From the NCBI GenBank assembly GCA_021819825.1, contig JAKAEZ010000013.1:1-64000 (forward strand): a DNA stretch of 64,000 bases, in the 5' to 3' direction. This document shows, piece by piece, positions 35,672 through 44,436 of the stretch (the stretch's first letter is position 1; the number at the start of each line of letters is the position of its first letter). The DNA is from Planctomycetota bacterium. GTDB lineage: Bacteria > Planctomycetota > Phycisphaerae > WQYP01. A model generated the notes under the pieces. That model was not told the origin of the DNA. It saw only the letters and a program-made list of their open reading frames with translations, and made no database searches. The position numbers were made by a program, and so were the translations under genes.

Positions 35672-35700
35672 TTGCTTGGGTGTAAAGTATCGTGTAAAGT
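35672..35700 (+). promoter_or_regulatory. promoter with direct-repeat operator of the TIGR04255 operon
   Basis: TTGCTT, a 17-base spacer, then TAAAGT forms a reasonable sigma-70 promoter 74 bases before the next ATG. Within it GTGTAAAGT occurs twice (35680-35688 and 35692-35700), 12 bases apart, about one helical turn. The surrounding DNA is much more AT-rich than the average here. Confidence 0.5.
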
Positions 35701-35773
35701 TTGTTGCTATAGCATACGTGACATGGCGTTGCTTTTGTAAGTTATCCCTCAGGCATGCGGCTAGGAATTAAAA

Positions 35774-36568
35774 ATGGCAACCCCCAAAAAGCAGTCTGTG
35801 AAACTCCCCCGCGCCCCCCTAATTTTTGTCCTGGCACAAGTTCGATTTAGCCCCGTACTAAAGATGGAGTCCTATGTTCCGGAAATCCAAGAAGCTCTGC
35901 GGCACCGTGGGTTTCCCGGATACCGGCTTGAAAATATGCAAAATATTATGATCGGGGCGGAAGCTAAAACCGAAATAACAAAACGCTGGATGTTCGATGA
36001 TGTGAACAATCATCGGCAGGTGGTACTGACAACGGACGCTCTTACATTCCAAACAACCGCGTATGAAACGTTTCAGGATCTTCTCTCGGACTTCAAAACG
36101 GTTACGCAACCGTTGGAGGATTATGTCAAGGTAGATAACATCCAACAGATCGGGTTACGCTACGTCGATCTGCTGACGGAAATTGATGGCATGAATAGCC
36201 GCGATTTGGTGAAACCAGGGTTCTCAGGAATTAGCGGCTCGGAAATTGGGGCTGAAAATACCGCTTTCAGTTTTGTTTTACAGGCACAGACGCCGTCGGG
36301 CGTGTTGACCATCCGGTCCGTGCAATTGCTGAACATGCAGGCGTTTCTTCCGCCGGATATCGGCGCGACCACACTGCGTTTTCCCGACCATGTGATAAAT
36401 GCGCAAAACGCCCGTGTGCTTGATTTTGACCATATTACGCAGAAACTTCTACCGTTTAATTCCGATACGCTGTCAAGGGAACTTACCAATTTGCACGAAT
36501 ATACTGATAGGGCATTTCGGGCGGTCACCACTAAACACGCGTTTCAGGCATGGAGTCAGCACTCATGA
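35774..36568 (+). CDS. TIGR04255-family protein
   Basis: 264 residues, soluble. The opening LPRAPLIFVLAQVRFSPV, then VVLTTDALTFQTTAYETFQ and IGLRYVDLLTE, are landmarks of TIGR04255, a sporadically distributed bacterial family of unknown role, often in accessory regions. First of three tightly packed genes; its stop overlaps the next start by four bases. Confidence 0.8.
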   Translation: MATPKKQSVKLPRAPLIFVLAQVRFSPVLKMESYVPEIQEALRHRGFPGYRLENMQNIMIGAEAKTEITKRWMFDDVNNHRQVVLTTDALTFQTTAYETFQDLLSDFKTVTQPLEDYVKVDNIQQIGLRYVDLLTEIDGMNSRDLVKPGFSGISGSEIGAENTAFSFVLQAQTPSGVLTIRSVQLLNMQAFLPPDIGATTLRFPDHVINAQNARVLDFDHITQKLLPFNSDTLSRELTNLHEYTDRAFRAVTTKHAFQAWSQHS

Positions 36569-37344
36569 ATCGAACGACGTTAGCAGCGGATTCTATTCAA
36601 AGCGCCGCCGTCCAATTTAGGGTACAGCACCTGGCTGTGCCGCTTGATATTGGCTCCGATGTGAGCCGCATGGAAAGTCCGCAAGTTGCTGCCGGCGACC
36701 GTTCAATATGTTCGCCTCCGGAACGAGTCGAAGTTGCCACCAGTCAATTCACGTTCGGGCACACAATCGCGGAAGTCAGCCTGTGCGCCGCGCTGCTCCT
36801 TGGCACCGGGTCCGCTCGCCAAGATCTTACTTGGATGACAGTCAAACGCGCGACAGCCGCGCGACATGCGGCAGACCATATTCATCCCTTGATGGTTACA
36901 ACCCCATCCCGCGCTCTGGCGGTTATACGCACGGCATTTCCACTTCAGATTTCGCAGATCGCGGAGATTCTCGGCGTCAGCAGGCCCACCATATATGCAT
37001 GGATCGGCGATGAACAACAGCCGCAACCCCGCTGCCAGGATCGGCTGAATCAGATATATTCCCTCGCCGAATTTTGGAACAACCGTTGCAACCTGCCGGC
37101 TCCCGAGAAAATATTTGAGTCGCCCGACAGTGCCGGCGTGAGCCTCATTGATATGTTGAAAGCGGCTTCAATAAATGTTGCAACGGTAAAAAATCGCTTG
37201 GAAGATATAGTTCGGTCCGTAAAATCATCGAAGCGGCTGGGGATAGTCGAGTCGGCGCGGCTACGCGGTTTTAAATTGCCTGCCGAGGGTAATAGTACGG
37301 CGGAATTTGATGTCATCACCCGTCGGCCGATGGATGAGAGTTGA
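36565..37344 (+). CDS. helix-turn-helix protein of the TIGR04255 operon
   Basis: 259 residues from ATG 36565, which gives an ATGA overlap with the previous gene and has GGAG upstream; the track start at 36550 is less likely. A clear HTH appears at about 133-155 (ISQIAEILGVSRPTIYAWI), of the kind that recognises DNA in phage and accessory regulators. The flanking N-terminal region is Ala/Ser-rich and not recognised; the C-terminal part (MLKAASINVATVKNRLEDIV) may be a second helical unit. It is probably the DNA-binding component or self-regulator of the operon. Confidence 0.75.
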   Translation: MNRTTLAADSIQSAAVQFRVQHLAVPLDIGSDVSRMESPQVAAGDRSICSPPERVEVATSQFTFGHTIAEVSLCAALLLGTGSARQDLTWMTVKRATAARHAADHIHPLMVTTPSRALAVIRTAFPLQISQIAEILGVSRPTIYAWIGDEQQPQPRCQDRLNQIYSLAEFWNNRCNLPAPEKIFESPDSAGVSLIDMLKAASINVATVKNRLEDIVRSVKSSKRLGIVESARLRGFKLPAEGNSTAEFDVITRRPMDES

Positions 37345-37348
37345 GCAA

Positions 37349-38173
37349 ATGGCCCAATCCGCGAAAAATGATCCGCTCATCAAAGAAATACGCAAAAAAG
37401 GTTGGCGGCAAGGCTCCATTATTACCGCCGAACAAAACAAAGTAGATTCCCCGGAGCAAGTGGGACTATTCCTGAACGACTGTACACATTGGCTCTTATT
37501 GTCGCACGACTGCGATATCGTTCACCATGACTTCGAAAATGAACCACATGTTGAAATAATGGCCGCAAGATTTGTCGACTCTTCTGATGGTAATCTGTTG
37601 CATGGCAAAAACCCCCGGTGCCTACAGCTGAAGATGGGCGAACAATGGATTGAATTTCATGTTGGCAGCCGCAGGCTTATCGAGCGGCGACATCTTGCCT
37701 ACCTCGTTCCTGATAGCGGTATCACACTCCAGCGAGATGCCGTGCAATCGCTGGCGGGATGGGTTGCTCGGCGCTATGTGCGAACGGCATTCCCGGACAG
37801 TTTCAACAAGCGCCTTCAAGGTCGGGATCAGCAGATAAAAAAGTTGATGTCCAATGAGGGTGGCAATATATGCACGATCTACTTACTGCTGTCCGACGAG
37901 ATTGAATTGCCGGACGAGGAAGTGTACCGAATTGATGTGGTAGCAGCCATGCGTGACGAAGACTACAACCACCCGCAAAAACGCGTACCCGTGGAAACCA
38001 CGCTTGGGAAACTTTGTGGGTTATTAAATTCATGCGCCGGTATTAAAACAGAAAAAAGCGAAGTCCGCGCCGAGCGCGATATCTCCTTGACAGATATACG
38101 GTTTCTCCGGCGCTTGGAGTTTGACTATCTGTCACGTAACGAAAGTGACGCACCTCCCAGTCCGCGGCCCTGA
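37349..38173 (+). CDS. unknown third protein of the TIGR04255 operon
   Basis: About 274 residues from MAQSAKND (37349), four bases after the previous stop; the longer ORF would overlap it. The protein is soluble, with a WLLLSHDCDIVHHDFE segment rich in His/Asp/Cys that could bind a metal or form a catalytic centre, and a basic middle (WVARRYVRTAFPDSFNKRLQ). The C-terminus is charged. I recognise no family. Tight spacing implies it works with the two proteins before it. Confidence 0.7.
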   Translation: MAQSAKNDPLIKEIRKKGWRQGSIITAEQNKVDSPEQVGLFLNDCTHWLLLSHDCDIVHHDFENEPHVEIMAARFVDSSDGNLLHGKNPRCLQLKMGEQWIEFHVGSRRLIERRHLAYLVPDSGITLQRDAVQSLAGWVARRYVRTAFPDSFNKRLQGRDQQIKKLMSNEGGNICTIYLLLSDEIELPDEEVYRIDVVAAMRDEDYNHPQKRVPVETTLGKLCGLLNSCAGIKTEKSEVRAERDISLTDIRFLRRLEFDYLSRNESDAPPSPRP

Positions 38174-38215
38174 TCGCCTTTCGTAAACAAATGTATTTCG
38201 GCGCAACGGCGGCCT

Positions 38216-38458
38216 TTATAGCAAAGAACGCAGGCCGGAAATGATTGCCAAAAGGACGATGATGATAAATCCAGCCGCGATAAATGCGATCACAAATGTT
38301 ACCAGCCATAGGCCGATCAGACATAAGCGGGGAATCCATTCGGTCTGCGGGTCGCGCAGTTCTTCAAGGTCCGCCCGCCAGCGACCAAACATTTCCTTGA
38401 CCCACCAAAGCGCCCCAATCAGCAGCAGGGAGACGAACAACATTCCGAATGTCGGCAT
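38216..38458 (-). CDS. small membrane protein, two helices
   Basis: 80 residues with hydrophobic segments at about 3-20 (FGMLFVSLLLIGALWWV) and 50-75 (LWLVTFVIAFIAAGFIIIVLLAI), separated by a charged loop. AGGAG eight bases before the ATG supports translation. It follows the HAD phosphatase gene by about 40 bases on the same strand. Unknown role. Confidence 0.6.
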   Translation of the reverse strand: MPTFGMLFVSLLLIGALWWVKEMFGRWRADLEELRDPQTEWIPRLCLIGLWLVTFVIAFIAAGFIIIVLLAIISGLRSLL

Positions 38459-38499
38459 TATTAAAATCTCCTAAACCAACTTTGCTTTCTGGGGCCGCC

Positions 38500-39225
38500 T
38501 TAGTTTAGCGGCCGAGTTGGTAAACCGAGAATTTGTTCCAACTGCCGCAACGGAACTTGCGCAAGATGTTCAAACGGAAAATCCGCCCATTTCCGCACGG
38601 AATCAAGGCTGCTGGTGGTTGCGACACCCAGAACGCGCAGTTTCGCATCGTGGGCGGCCGCGGCTCCGCCTTCGGTATCTTCAATGACCAGAGACTTGGC
38701 AAGGTGCAAATTGCCGTCACGTAGCGCATTGATGCGGTCAAACGCCAGAGAGTAGCCCTGCGGATCGGGCTTGCCGCGCGCGACATCCTCAATGGCGACG
38801 ATCACCGGAAAATAGCGTTCCAGTGTAAAAGCTTTTAACAATGCCATTATTTCCTCGCGCCGCGCACCGCTGCAAATACCACAGGGCACATCGCGCGAGG
38901 CCAGATATTTAATGAACTCGGTAACGCCCGGCATGGGTGCCGGAGCTTCGCCCATATGACCATCCATAATCTTATCTTTTAATGTGCAGAGTTTATCCAA
39001 CAGTGCCCGCGGCGGATTGATCCCCTGATCCTGGAGCATCAGGCGGAAGGCTTCAAGGTTCCCAAATACGATGTATCGAGAAAAATAGCGTTCAGGCGTA
39101 ATGTGAATTGCCCGACCGATGGCTTCCGCCGATGTCAGCAGGACCTGGTTGTACGCCGCAAGATGCAATTCCTCGGTGTTGGCGATCACACCGTCGAAAT
39201 CAAAAATAACGCAAGCTTCACCCAT
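38500..39225 (-). CDS. HAD-superfamily phosphatase (PGMB/Gph-like)
   Basis: 241 residues. HAD motif I DFDGVIAN, motif II SGARREEI, motif III Lys in GKPDPQGY and motif IV IEDTEGGAAAA, with a helical cap inserted after motif I. The class hydrolyses sugar phosphates or phosphoglycolate, or isomerises beta-phosphoglucose; the exact substrate cannot be read. It lies three bases after the lptB stop, so the two form one operon. Confidence 0.88.
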   Translation of the reverse strand: MGEACVIFDFDGVIANTEELHLAAYNQVLLTSAEAIGRAIHITPERYFSRYIVFGNLEAFRLMLQDQGINPPRALLDKLCTLKDKIMDGHMGEAPAPMPGVTEFIKYLASRDVPCGICSGARREEIMALLKAFTLERYFPVIVAIEDVARGKPDPQGYSLAFDRINALRDGNLHLAKSLVIEDTEGGAAAAHDAKLRVLGVATTSSLDSVRKWADFPFEHLAQVPLRQLEQILGLPTRPLN

Positions 39226-39228
39226 AGA

Positions 39229-39960
39229 TCATCCGAATTCGTCGCCCTTGAAACTGTGGCCCAGATACGTCTGACGTACCAGCGGATTATTAATTAATTC
39301 TTTGGGGGTGCCCTGGGCCATGACCTTCCCCTCGGAAATAATCAACGCCCGGTCGCAGACCTCCAGGGTGCGCTGCACATTATGATCAGTAATGAGAATG
39401 GCTTTGCCCATCTGCTGGCGCAGTTGCCGGATTTCGCGCTGTAAATCCTCCACGGCAATGGGGTCCACACCGCTGAAGGGCTCATCAAGCAGAATTAACG
39501 ATGGATTGGTAATCAAGGCCCGTGCGATTTCCAATTTACGCCGCTCCCCACCCGAAAGAGTAAACGCCTTTTGCCTTCGCGTCTTGGTAAGACCGAATTG
39601 CTCCAGCAGACGATGCGCCTCTTCACGGCGCTGGGCACCGGTGCGCCGGGTCTGCTCCAGAATGGCCAGGAGATTTTGTTCCACCGTCAGGCGGAGAAAC
39701 ACCGATGGCTCCTGCGAAAGGTACCCCATGCCGCGCCGCGCTCGCTTGTACATGGGCAAATGCGTAATATCCACGCCATCAAAAAGCACGGTTCCGGCAT
39801 CCGGGCGGATCATACCAATAGCCATGCGAAAACTGGTGGTCTTCCCCGCTCCGTTACGGCCTAACAACCCGATGACTTCTTTGTGCCCAACGTCAAACGA
39901 CACTTGATTGACCACCGTGCGTGTGCCATATCGTTTAACCAGATTATGAGCCGATAGCAA
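39229..39960 (-). CDS. lptB: LPS-export ABC transporter ATPase LptB
   Basis: About 243 residues. The start is unsure: a TTG at 39960 gives the family opening (LLSAHNLVKRYG), while the track uses 40008. Walker A GRNGAGKTT, signature LSGGERRKLEIARAL, Walker B LILLDEPFSGVDP and the switch His in ITDHNVQRTL are all present. The order and the tail LVRQTYLGHSF fit LptB, the cytoplasmic motor that, with LptFG, pulls lipopolysaccharide out of the inner membrane. The other lpt genes are not nearby. Confidence 0.9.
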   Translation of the reverse strand: MLSAHNLVKRYGTRTVVNQVSFDVGHKEVIGLLGRNGAGKTTSFRMAIGMIRPDAGTVLFDGVDITHLPMYKRARRGMGYLSQEPSVFLRLTVEQNLLAILEQTRRTGAQRREEAHRLLEQFGLTKTRRQKAFTLSGGERRKLEIARALITNPSLILLDEPFSGVDPIAVEDLQREIRQLRQQMGKAILITDHNVQRTLEVCDRALIISEGKVMAQGTPKELINNPLVRQTYLGHSFKGDEFG

Positions 39961-40095
39961 ATTCAACCAACACCATACCGCCGCAATGACCAGACTCCGG
40001 GCCGCCACCCTGGCAGCCGCAGAACCGGTTGTGCAGCATTGTCACGATTGCCCGGTGGTATGGCAAGCGAACCGACAGCCAAAGCGTTATCCGCA

Positions 40096-40599
40096 TCATG
40101 GATTATTGCCAGGGGCAGTGCGAACAATAATCGCCCCATGCGTCTTATTTACTGGATGTTTTAACGGCATTAGCCGCATGGCACCGGCGCACATGACAAT
40201 AATAATGCCGCACAAAACACATCCGGAATACCATTTTTTCGCGGCCTGTCGAAACGGCGCAAACATTGTGGCCCGCCCCGCCAGAACCGACAACAGAAAA
40301 AACAACCCCAGCGCCGCCAAGAGTTTAACCGTCAGCAGGAGTTGATACAGCGGCGGCTCGGCGCGCAAATTGATCACCACTAGAAGCCAATAAACGCCGG
40401 AAATAATCTGCAGCAGAATGACCATTCCCAGAAACATCCGCCAAGGCTTATTGATGCGCTCAATAATGGCATCCCGCTGGACCGGCTCTTCACTGGCCAA
40501 AGCCGGCAGTAGAAATAAGCGTATAAAAAAGGGGGACCCAATTAAAATAATGGCCCCGCTTATGTGAATCCATCGCATTATAAGTGTGACTAAATTCAT
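40096..40599 (-). CDS. CopD-like four-helix membrane protein
   Basis: 167 residues; AAAGG about nine bases before the ATG. Four predicted helices: MRWIHISGAIILIGSPFFI, FLGMVILLQIISGVYWLLV, LLLTVKLLAALGLFFLLSVLAG and GCVLCGIIIVMCAGAM. The RWIHISGAI opening with His is like CopD/YeaB membrane domains that bind haem or copper. The function is not certain. Confidence 0.6.
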   Translation of the reverse strand: MNLVTLIMRWIHISGAIILIGSPFFIRLFLLPALASEEPVQRDAIIERINKPWRMFLGMVILLQIISGVYWLLVVINLRAEPPLYQLLLTVKLLAALGLFFLLSVLAGRATMFAPFRQAAKKWYSGCVLCGIIIVMCAGAMRLMPLKHPVNKTHGAIIVRTAPGNNP

Positions 40600-40656
40600 A
40601 ACCGTTTGCCTTTCTGAAGTTTTGGAATTCTCATGGCCGGGGGCAGTTCCCTACCA

Positions 40657-41502
40657 TTAAGCCTCCAGAGTATTTCTCGCGTAAACGCGCAAATCCTCGG
40701 CTGAAATTTGATCCGGGGGCAGCAGTTGATAGTGCTTTTCGGCACTTAGGGCGATTGTGCGATGTTCCCCTTTACCAGCGATCTCAAATGCAAAAATCGC
40801 GATGATCCGATCCTCAATAGCGCAGGCTGCGATTGGAATGCAGGTCAGGCCGGGGAATTTCTCAGCACACATCGCCATATCCTGTTCTATTTGAACCACG
40901 TTAATCATGTCGGAGCCGCGCTTGGCTTGCACCGGCAAAACAAAATGCGTACCGCGCCGGTCGAGTCCAACGTAAAGCTCATCTGTTTCCACCTGCCCCA
41001 TCGCCTTAACGGTTGTGCGGAGATGGCTTTGCAGGGAGTAGCAGGTAATCCCGGTAAAAATATCAATTAAGCGATTGTACCGGATATGTGCCAACAGCGC
41101 CTGCTCATCGCCAAGACGGTGCATTTCTATAATTCCCGGAGTCGCATCGGGAATCCTGGTGCGAGCCAGGTTCGGATTTGGGGGAATTTTGATAATAGCT
41201 GAGGCCACAAGTGCGTACTTGGACCGGCCGATTGGTCGGATGATCCAATCCCTTCCAGCGGGGGCCCTCTTCCGGATCGAATCCGGCAAGGGCTGACGAT
41301 ACCGAAAACTGTAAATCAGATCGCCAAGATTCTTTGGCAAGGGAATGTTCAGTAACGCGGCATTTTCCTCGATGTCCGTTCTGGCAAATTCAACATAATC
41401 CGATCCGGGACGAAATTTTTTTACGAAAATTGCTTCAATGATGCGAGCGTAGGCATTGCCGGAATTTCTATTTAAATTGCCCGAACTTTTAGTCTTGCTC
41501 AT
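40657..41502 (-). CDS. type II restriction endonuclease, PD-(D/E)XK type
   Basis: About 281 residues from ATG 41502, which overlaps the methylase stop by four bases; the longer start at 41523 would overlap more. A catalytic-site candidate is ETDELYVGLD followed by LPVQAKRG, fitting the E/D...(D/E/Q)xK arrangement. It would cut unmodified DNA at the site protected by the adjacent methylase. The recognition sequence is unknown. The call relies on context and this motif. Confidence 0.78.
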   Translation of the reverse strand: MSKTKSSGNLNRNSGNAYARIIEAIFVKKFRPGSDYVEFARTDIEENAALLNIPLPKNLGDLIYSFRYRQPLPDSIRKRAPAGRDWIIRPIGRSKYALVASAIIKIPPNPNLARTRIPDATPGIIEMHRLGDEQALLAHIRYNRLIDIFTGITCYSLQSHLRTTVKAMGQVETDELYVGLDRRGTHFVLPVQAKRGSDMINVVQIEQDMAMCAEKFPGLTCIPIAACAIEDRIIAIFAFEIAGKGEHRTIALSAEKHYQLLPPDQISAEDLRVYARNTLEA

Positions 41503-42872
41503 TTTATTCCACCCCCAGGCCAACGCAATACGAGCACTTCCTCGCGCAGTTGCTGTCGTGTGGCCGTAGCCAGTCGCGTGCGGAATAGATCCAGCCCCAT
41601 GACCTGATAGCCCAGGCCTTCACTGATTTCCGCCAGGATTTTCCCGGTATGAATCATTACCTGGAAAAAAGAAGCTTGGTCCCCCACCACGTAGGCCAAG
41701 TTCGCGCCGGGTTTAAGTAAAGGGCGAAGTGTTGCGAGGTGGCATGCCATTCCGCCAAAATACAACTGGACAACCTTGCCATACATTCGCTCAAAACCAC
41801 TGGTTTTACCCAACTCAAGCCTTCGTGATTCAATCCGGGCGACCAACCTTTGGACCGTTTGATTGTCGGCAACCCATCGTCCGTCATCGTCGCCCTTGTA
41901 CACATTGCGCGTATTGGAACGCATCAATGTTCGCTTGAAACCTTGCAATTCAGCTTTATCGGAGATAAACCCGAGAATAACAGATTCCAGCCGCGTGGTG
42001 CGGGTATAATCCTTTTCATTGGGGTACGGAGGTGAGGTTATCACCGCGGAAATTTGCCGGTTCCCCAGCGTCGCAGCGAGCTGGGCGAGACTTCGGGCGT
42101 CTCCGTGCACTGTGGTAGCGGGAACGCTTTCGTACGGATGTAAAGCGTCCATATCAGTTGCTATTGAGCGCACTCGCGCAAGCCACTGTGCAACCACGGC
42201 GACATCCTTCTTGGGCGGTCCTACGCCCACTTCCGGCCCAAAATGAAGATTACCAATACTTTGAACCAATTCCGACGCCAGCGCCAGGCGGAAGATTTTC
42301 CCCTCCCCATTTGAATCGGAGTATCGATCAATTTCATCCAGAAGAACAAGCGCCTTGTGCAGCGGAATCGGGCTGATCGAATCACGCAATAAGAGCTTGG
42401 TTTTTTGCGCAGGCAAGCATCGCAGTTGCGCTTTGACCGGGAACCCTGTTTCACACAGCAGCGGCAGATTATAATCGTCTGGGAAGCCGTCCGCCTGCAA
42501 ATGTTGGCGAGCCGCATAAGCAATTTTTTCCGCGTTGGCGGCAACAGCACGACCCGAAAATCCCCAAGATGTCTTCACAGTGCTGGCAAAATGGGCCATT
42601 GGATTCGCTTCCACGCCGATCGAACTGATGCGGTGTTTCTTGCATTCCACAAGTGTTGTACCGGTACCGCAGAAGGGGTCCAGAACCAGGTCAGCCGGTG
42701 AGACTCCGAATTTGTGGAGATATTCCGACACCAGGTGTGGTGGATATGACAGTACAAAGCGGTACCAGTCGTGTCCGGCACGGTCTTCGGGTTGCAGGCG
42801 ATTCATGTTGCCGGCCAAGATATCCGTGTGCTTGCGCCGCAGAGGTTTAATTTCGCCTGAAATAACGGTCAT
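41499..42872 (-). CDS. DNA methyltransferase (N4-cytosine/N6-adenine type)
   Basis: 457 residues. SAM-binding motif I is VLDPFCGTGTTLVECKK (about 60) and catalytic motif IV is TSPPYPNEKDY (about 281). SPPY points to an N4-cytosine or N6-adenine amino methylase. The order and the intervening target-recognition region suit a beta-class enzyme. It forms a type II restriction-modification pair with the next gene, ATGA-coupled. Expression of methylase before endonuclease is the safe order. Confidence 0.92.
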   Translation of the reverse strand: MTVISGEIKPLRRKHTDILAGNMNRLQPEDRAGHDWYRFVLSYPPHLVSEYLHKFGVSPADLVLDPFCGTGTTLVECKKHRISSIGVEANPMAHFASTVKTSWGFSGRAVAANAEKIAYAARQHLQADGFPDDYNLPLLCETGFPVKAQLRCLPAQKTKLLLRDSISPIPLHKALVLLDEIDRYSDSNGEGKIFRLALASELVQSIGNLHFGPEVGVGPPKKDVAVVAQWLARVRSIATDMDALHPYESVPATTVHGDARSLAQLAATLGNRQISAVITSPPYPNEKDYTRTTRLESVILGFISDKAELQGFKRTLMRSNTRNVYKGDDDGRWVADNQTVQRLVARIESRRLELGKTSGFERMYGKVVQLYFGGMACHLATLRPLLKPGANLAYVVGDQASFFQVMIHTGKILAEISEGLGYQVMGLDLFRTRLATATRQQLREEVLVLRWPGGGIK

Positions 42873-43041
42873 TGGTACCCGAACCTTTTTCGCTCATCTT
42901 ACGCAAGAACAATAATACCGCTTTGAACTGATTACATAAAGCTGGGGAACTGGGAGGCGATAAATAGGACAGATAGGTTCTAAGCGCAGAATTCATCGGC
43001 GCGGGCCGGGAGCGTGCATACCGCCTGCCGCATTTACGACT

Positions 43042-44340
43042 TTACGCCTTGATCAGGTCCAGTGTCTTAAATCCGTGGCCCAGAATTTTCTGGCTGTCGG
43101 CCTGAAGCCATTTAGATAAAATACTGGCATAGACGCTGCGGAAATCGGTGCTGAATTTTAGATCGCCCATTTGCAGATTTTCTTTCGCCAGGGAAGGCTG
43201 CGTGCCAATTAAGCCGGATTTTATACCACCGCCAAAAATAAACATTGGGGCGGCAGTACCGTGGTCAGTCCCCAGGCTGGCATTCTCCGCAACGCGGCGG
43301 CCAAATTCTGAAAATGTTACTACCATTGTCCGCTGGTGCAGCCCCTGCGCCTTGAGATCACGCATAAAAGCGGATAATCCATCGGAAATTTCCGCCATCA
43401 GCGTGTCATGCGTCTTTTGCTGCTGGGCGTGCGTATCAAAGCCGCCCATGGAAACATAATAAACACGTGTGGGCAGGTTAGACGCGATCATTCTGGCCAC
43501 CAGGCTCAACGACTTAGCCAACTGCGATACCGGATAACTGACATGATTTTGCGCTTTTTCCACCGCATTGCGGATTTCCCGGCCGGAAATTTCCGCATCC
43601 AACGCTGTCCGTTGCAGAAAATCCAATTCTTGATTTGCGCAGATGGGGCAAGGCGTATCATGCGGGCCAATGCCGTTGATGCTGCGATAAACCTCTCTTA
43701 ACTGCTGATGAGTTTTATCACCGCCGCGCCCGGGCAGCCACTGAAATTGCTCCGGCGTTTGAAACGATACCGGTTGAAATTTTCTTCCCGCCAGGGCCAC
43801 GGGTGATAGCGATCCAATACTGATGCCCGCCTCCGGCGCAACGGGATCGGCACCGGAACATTGCGCATCAAAGTACCTCCCCAGCCAGCCACGCTTGCCG
43901 ATTTTCGTCGGCTCACCGGTTTCCCAAATGGCGGTGGAGCGAAAATGCGACCGGTTCGGATTGGGATACCCCACACCCAGAATCACGCCCATTTCGCCTT
44001 CATCATAAAGCGCTTTCATGCCCTTCATGGCGGGATGTAACGCCAGCGAGTTCGCCAGCGGCAGCAAGTTTTCCGTAATAGCCAGATGCGGCCGTGCCCG
44101 TCGATAATCATCATTATCAACCGGGATAACCGTAGACAACCCGTCATTTCCCCCACCCAACTGCACCACCACCAGTACGCGGTCATCCCCGCGCCCGGCA
44201 CCCGTTTGTGTCAACGGCTGATCCGCGGGATTATTCATTGCCAACGCCGTGCGCTGCAGAAACGCCGGCAACGTGGCCGCCGCGGAAAGAATTGTTAATC
44301 CGCGACCAACAAAAACTCGGCGGGTATGCAGGGTATCCAT
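43042..44340 (-). CDS. DUF1501 protein, Tat-type export signal
   Basis: 432 residues. The N-terminus TRRVFVGRGLTILSAAATL carries a twin-arginine-like signal. Sulfatase/alkaline-phosphatase-like features: VVVQLGGGNDGLSTV, MGGFDTHAQQ, VTFSEFGRRVAENASLGTDHGTAAPMF. DUF1501 proteins are abundant in planctomycetes, are secreted, and often sit beside DUF1800 genes, as here; their substrate is unknown. GAGGTGA precedes the ATG. Confidence 0.9.
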   Translation of the reverse strand: MDTLHTRRVFVGRGLTILSAAATLPAFLQRTALAMNNPADQPLTQTGAGRGDDRVLVVVQLGGGNDGLSTVIPVDNDDYRRARPHLAITENLLPLANSLALHPAMKGMKALYDEGEMGVILGVGYPNPNRSHFRSTAIWETGEPTKIGKRGWLGRYFDAQCSGADPVAPEAGISIGSLSPVALAGRKFQPVSFQTPEQFQWLPGRGGDKTHQQLREVYRSINGIGPHDTPCPICANQELDFLQRTALDAEISGREIRNAVEKAQNHVSYPVSQLAKSLSLVARMIASNLPTRVYYVSMGGFDTHAQQQKTHDTLMAEISDGLSAFMRDLKAQGLHQRTMVVTFSEFGRRVAENASLGTDHGTAAPMFIFGGGIKSGLIGTQPSLAKENLQMGDLKFSTDFRSVYASILSKWLQADSQKILGHGFKTLDLIKA

Positions 44341-44436
44341 AAATCACCTCATCAAGGGTAGAAGTTTCCAGAATTTTCATCACCGGTTGCCTTCCGAGTT
44401 ACGCGGATAATTACCCTGGCCCCGGCTGCGCGGCAA

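Noticed and set aside
38500-38530. Hairpin GGCCGC-GCGGCC at the end of the HAD gene as a terminator
   Set aside because: The stem is short, overlaps the stop codon and lacks a T run on the transcribed side.
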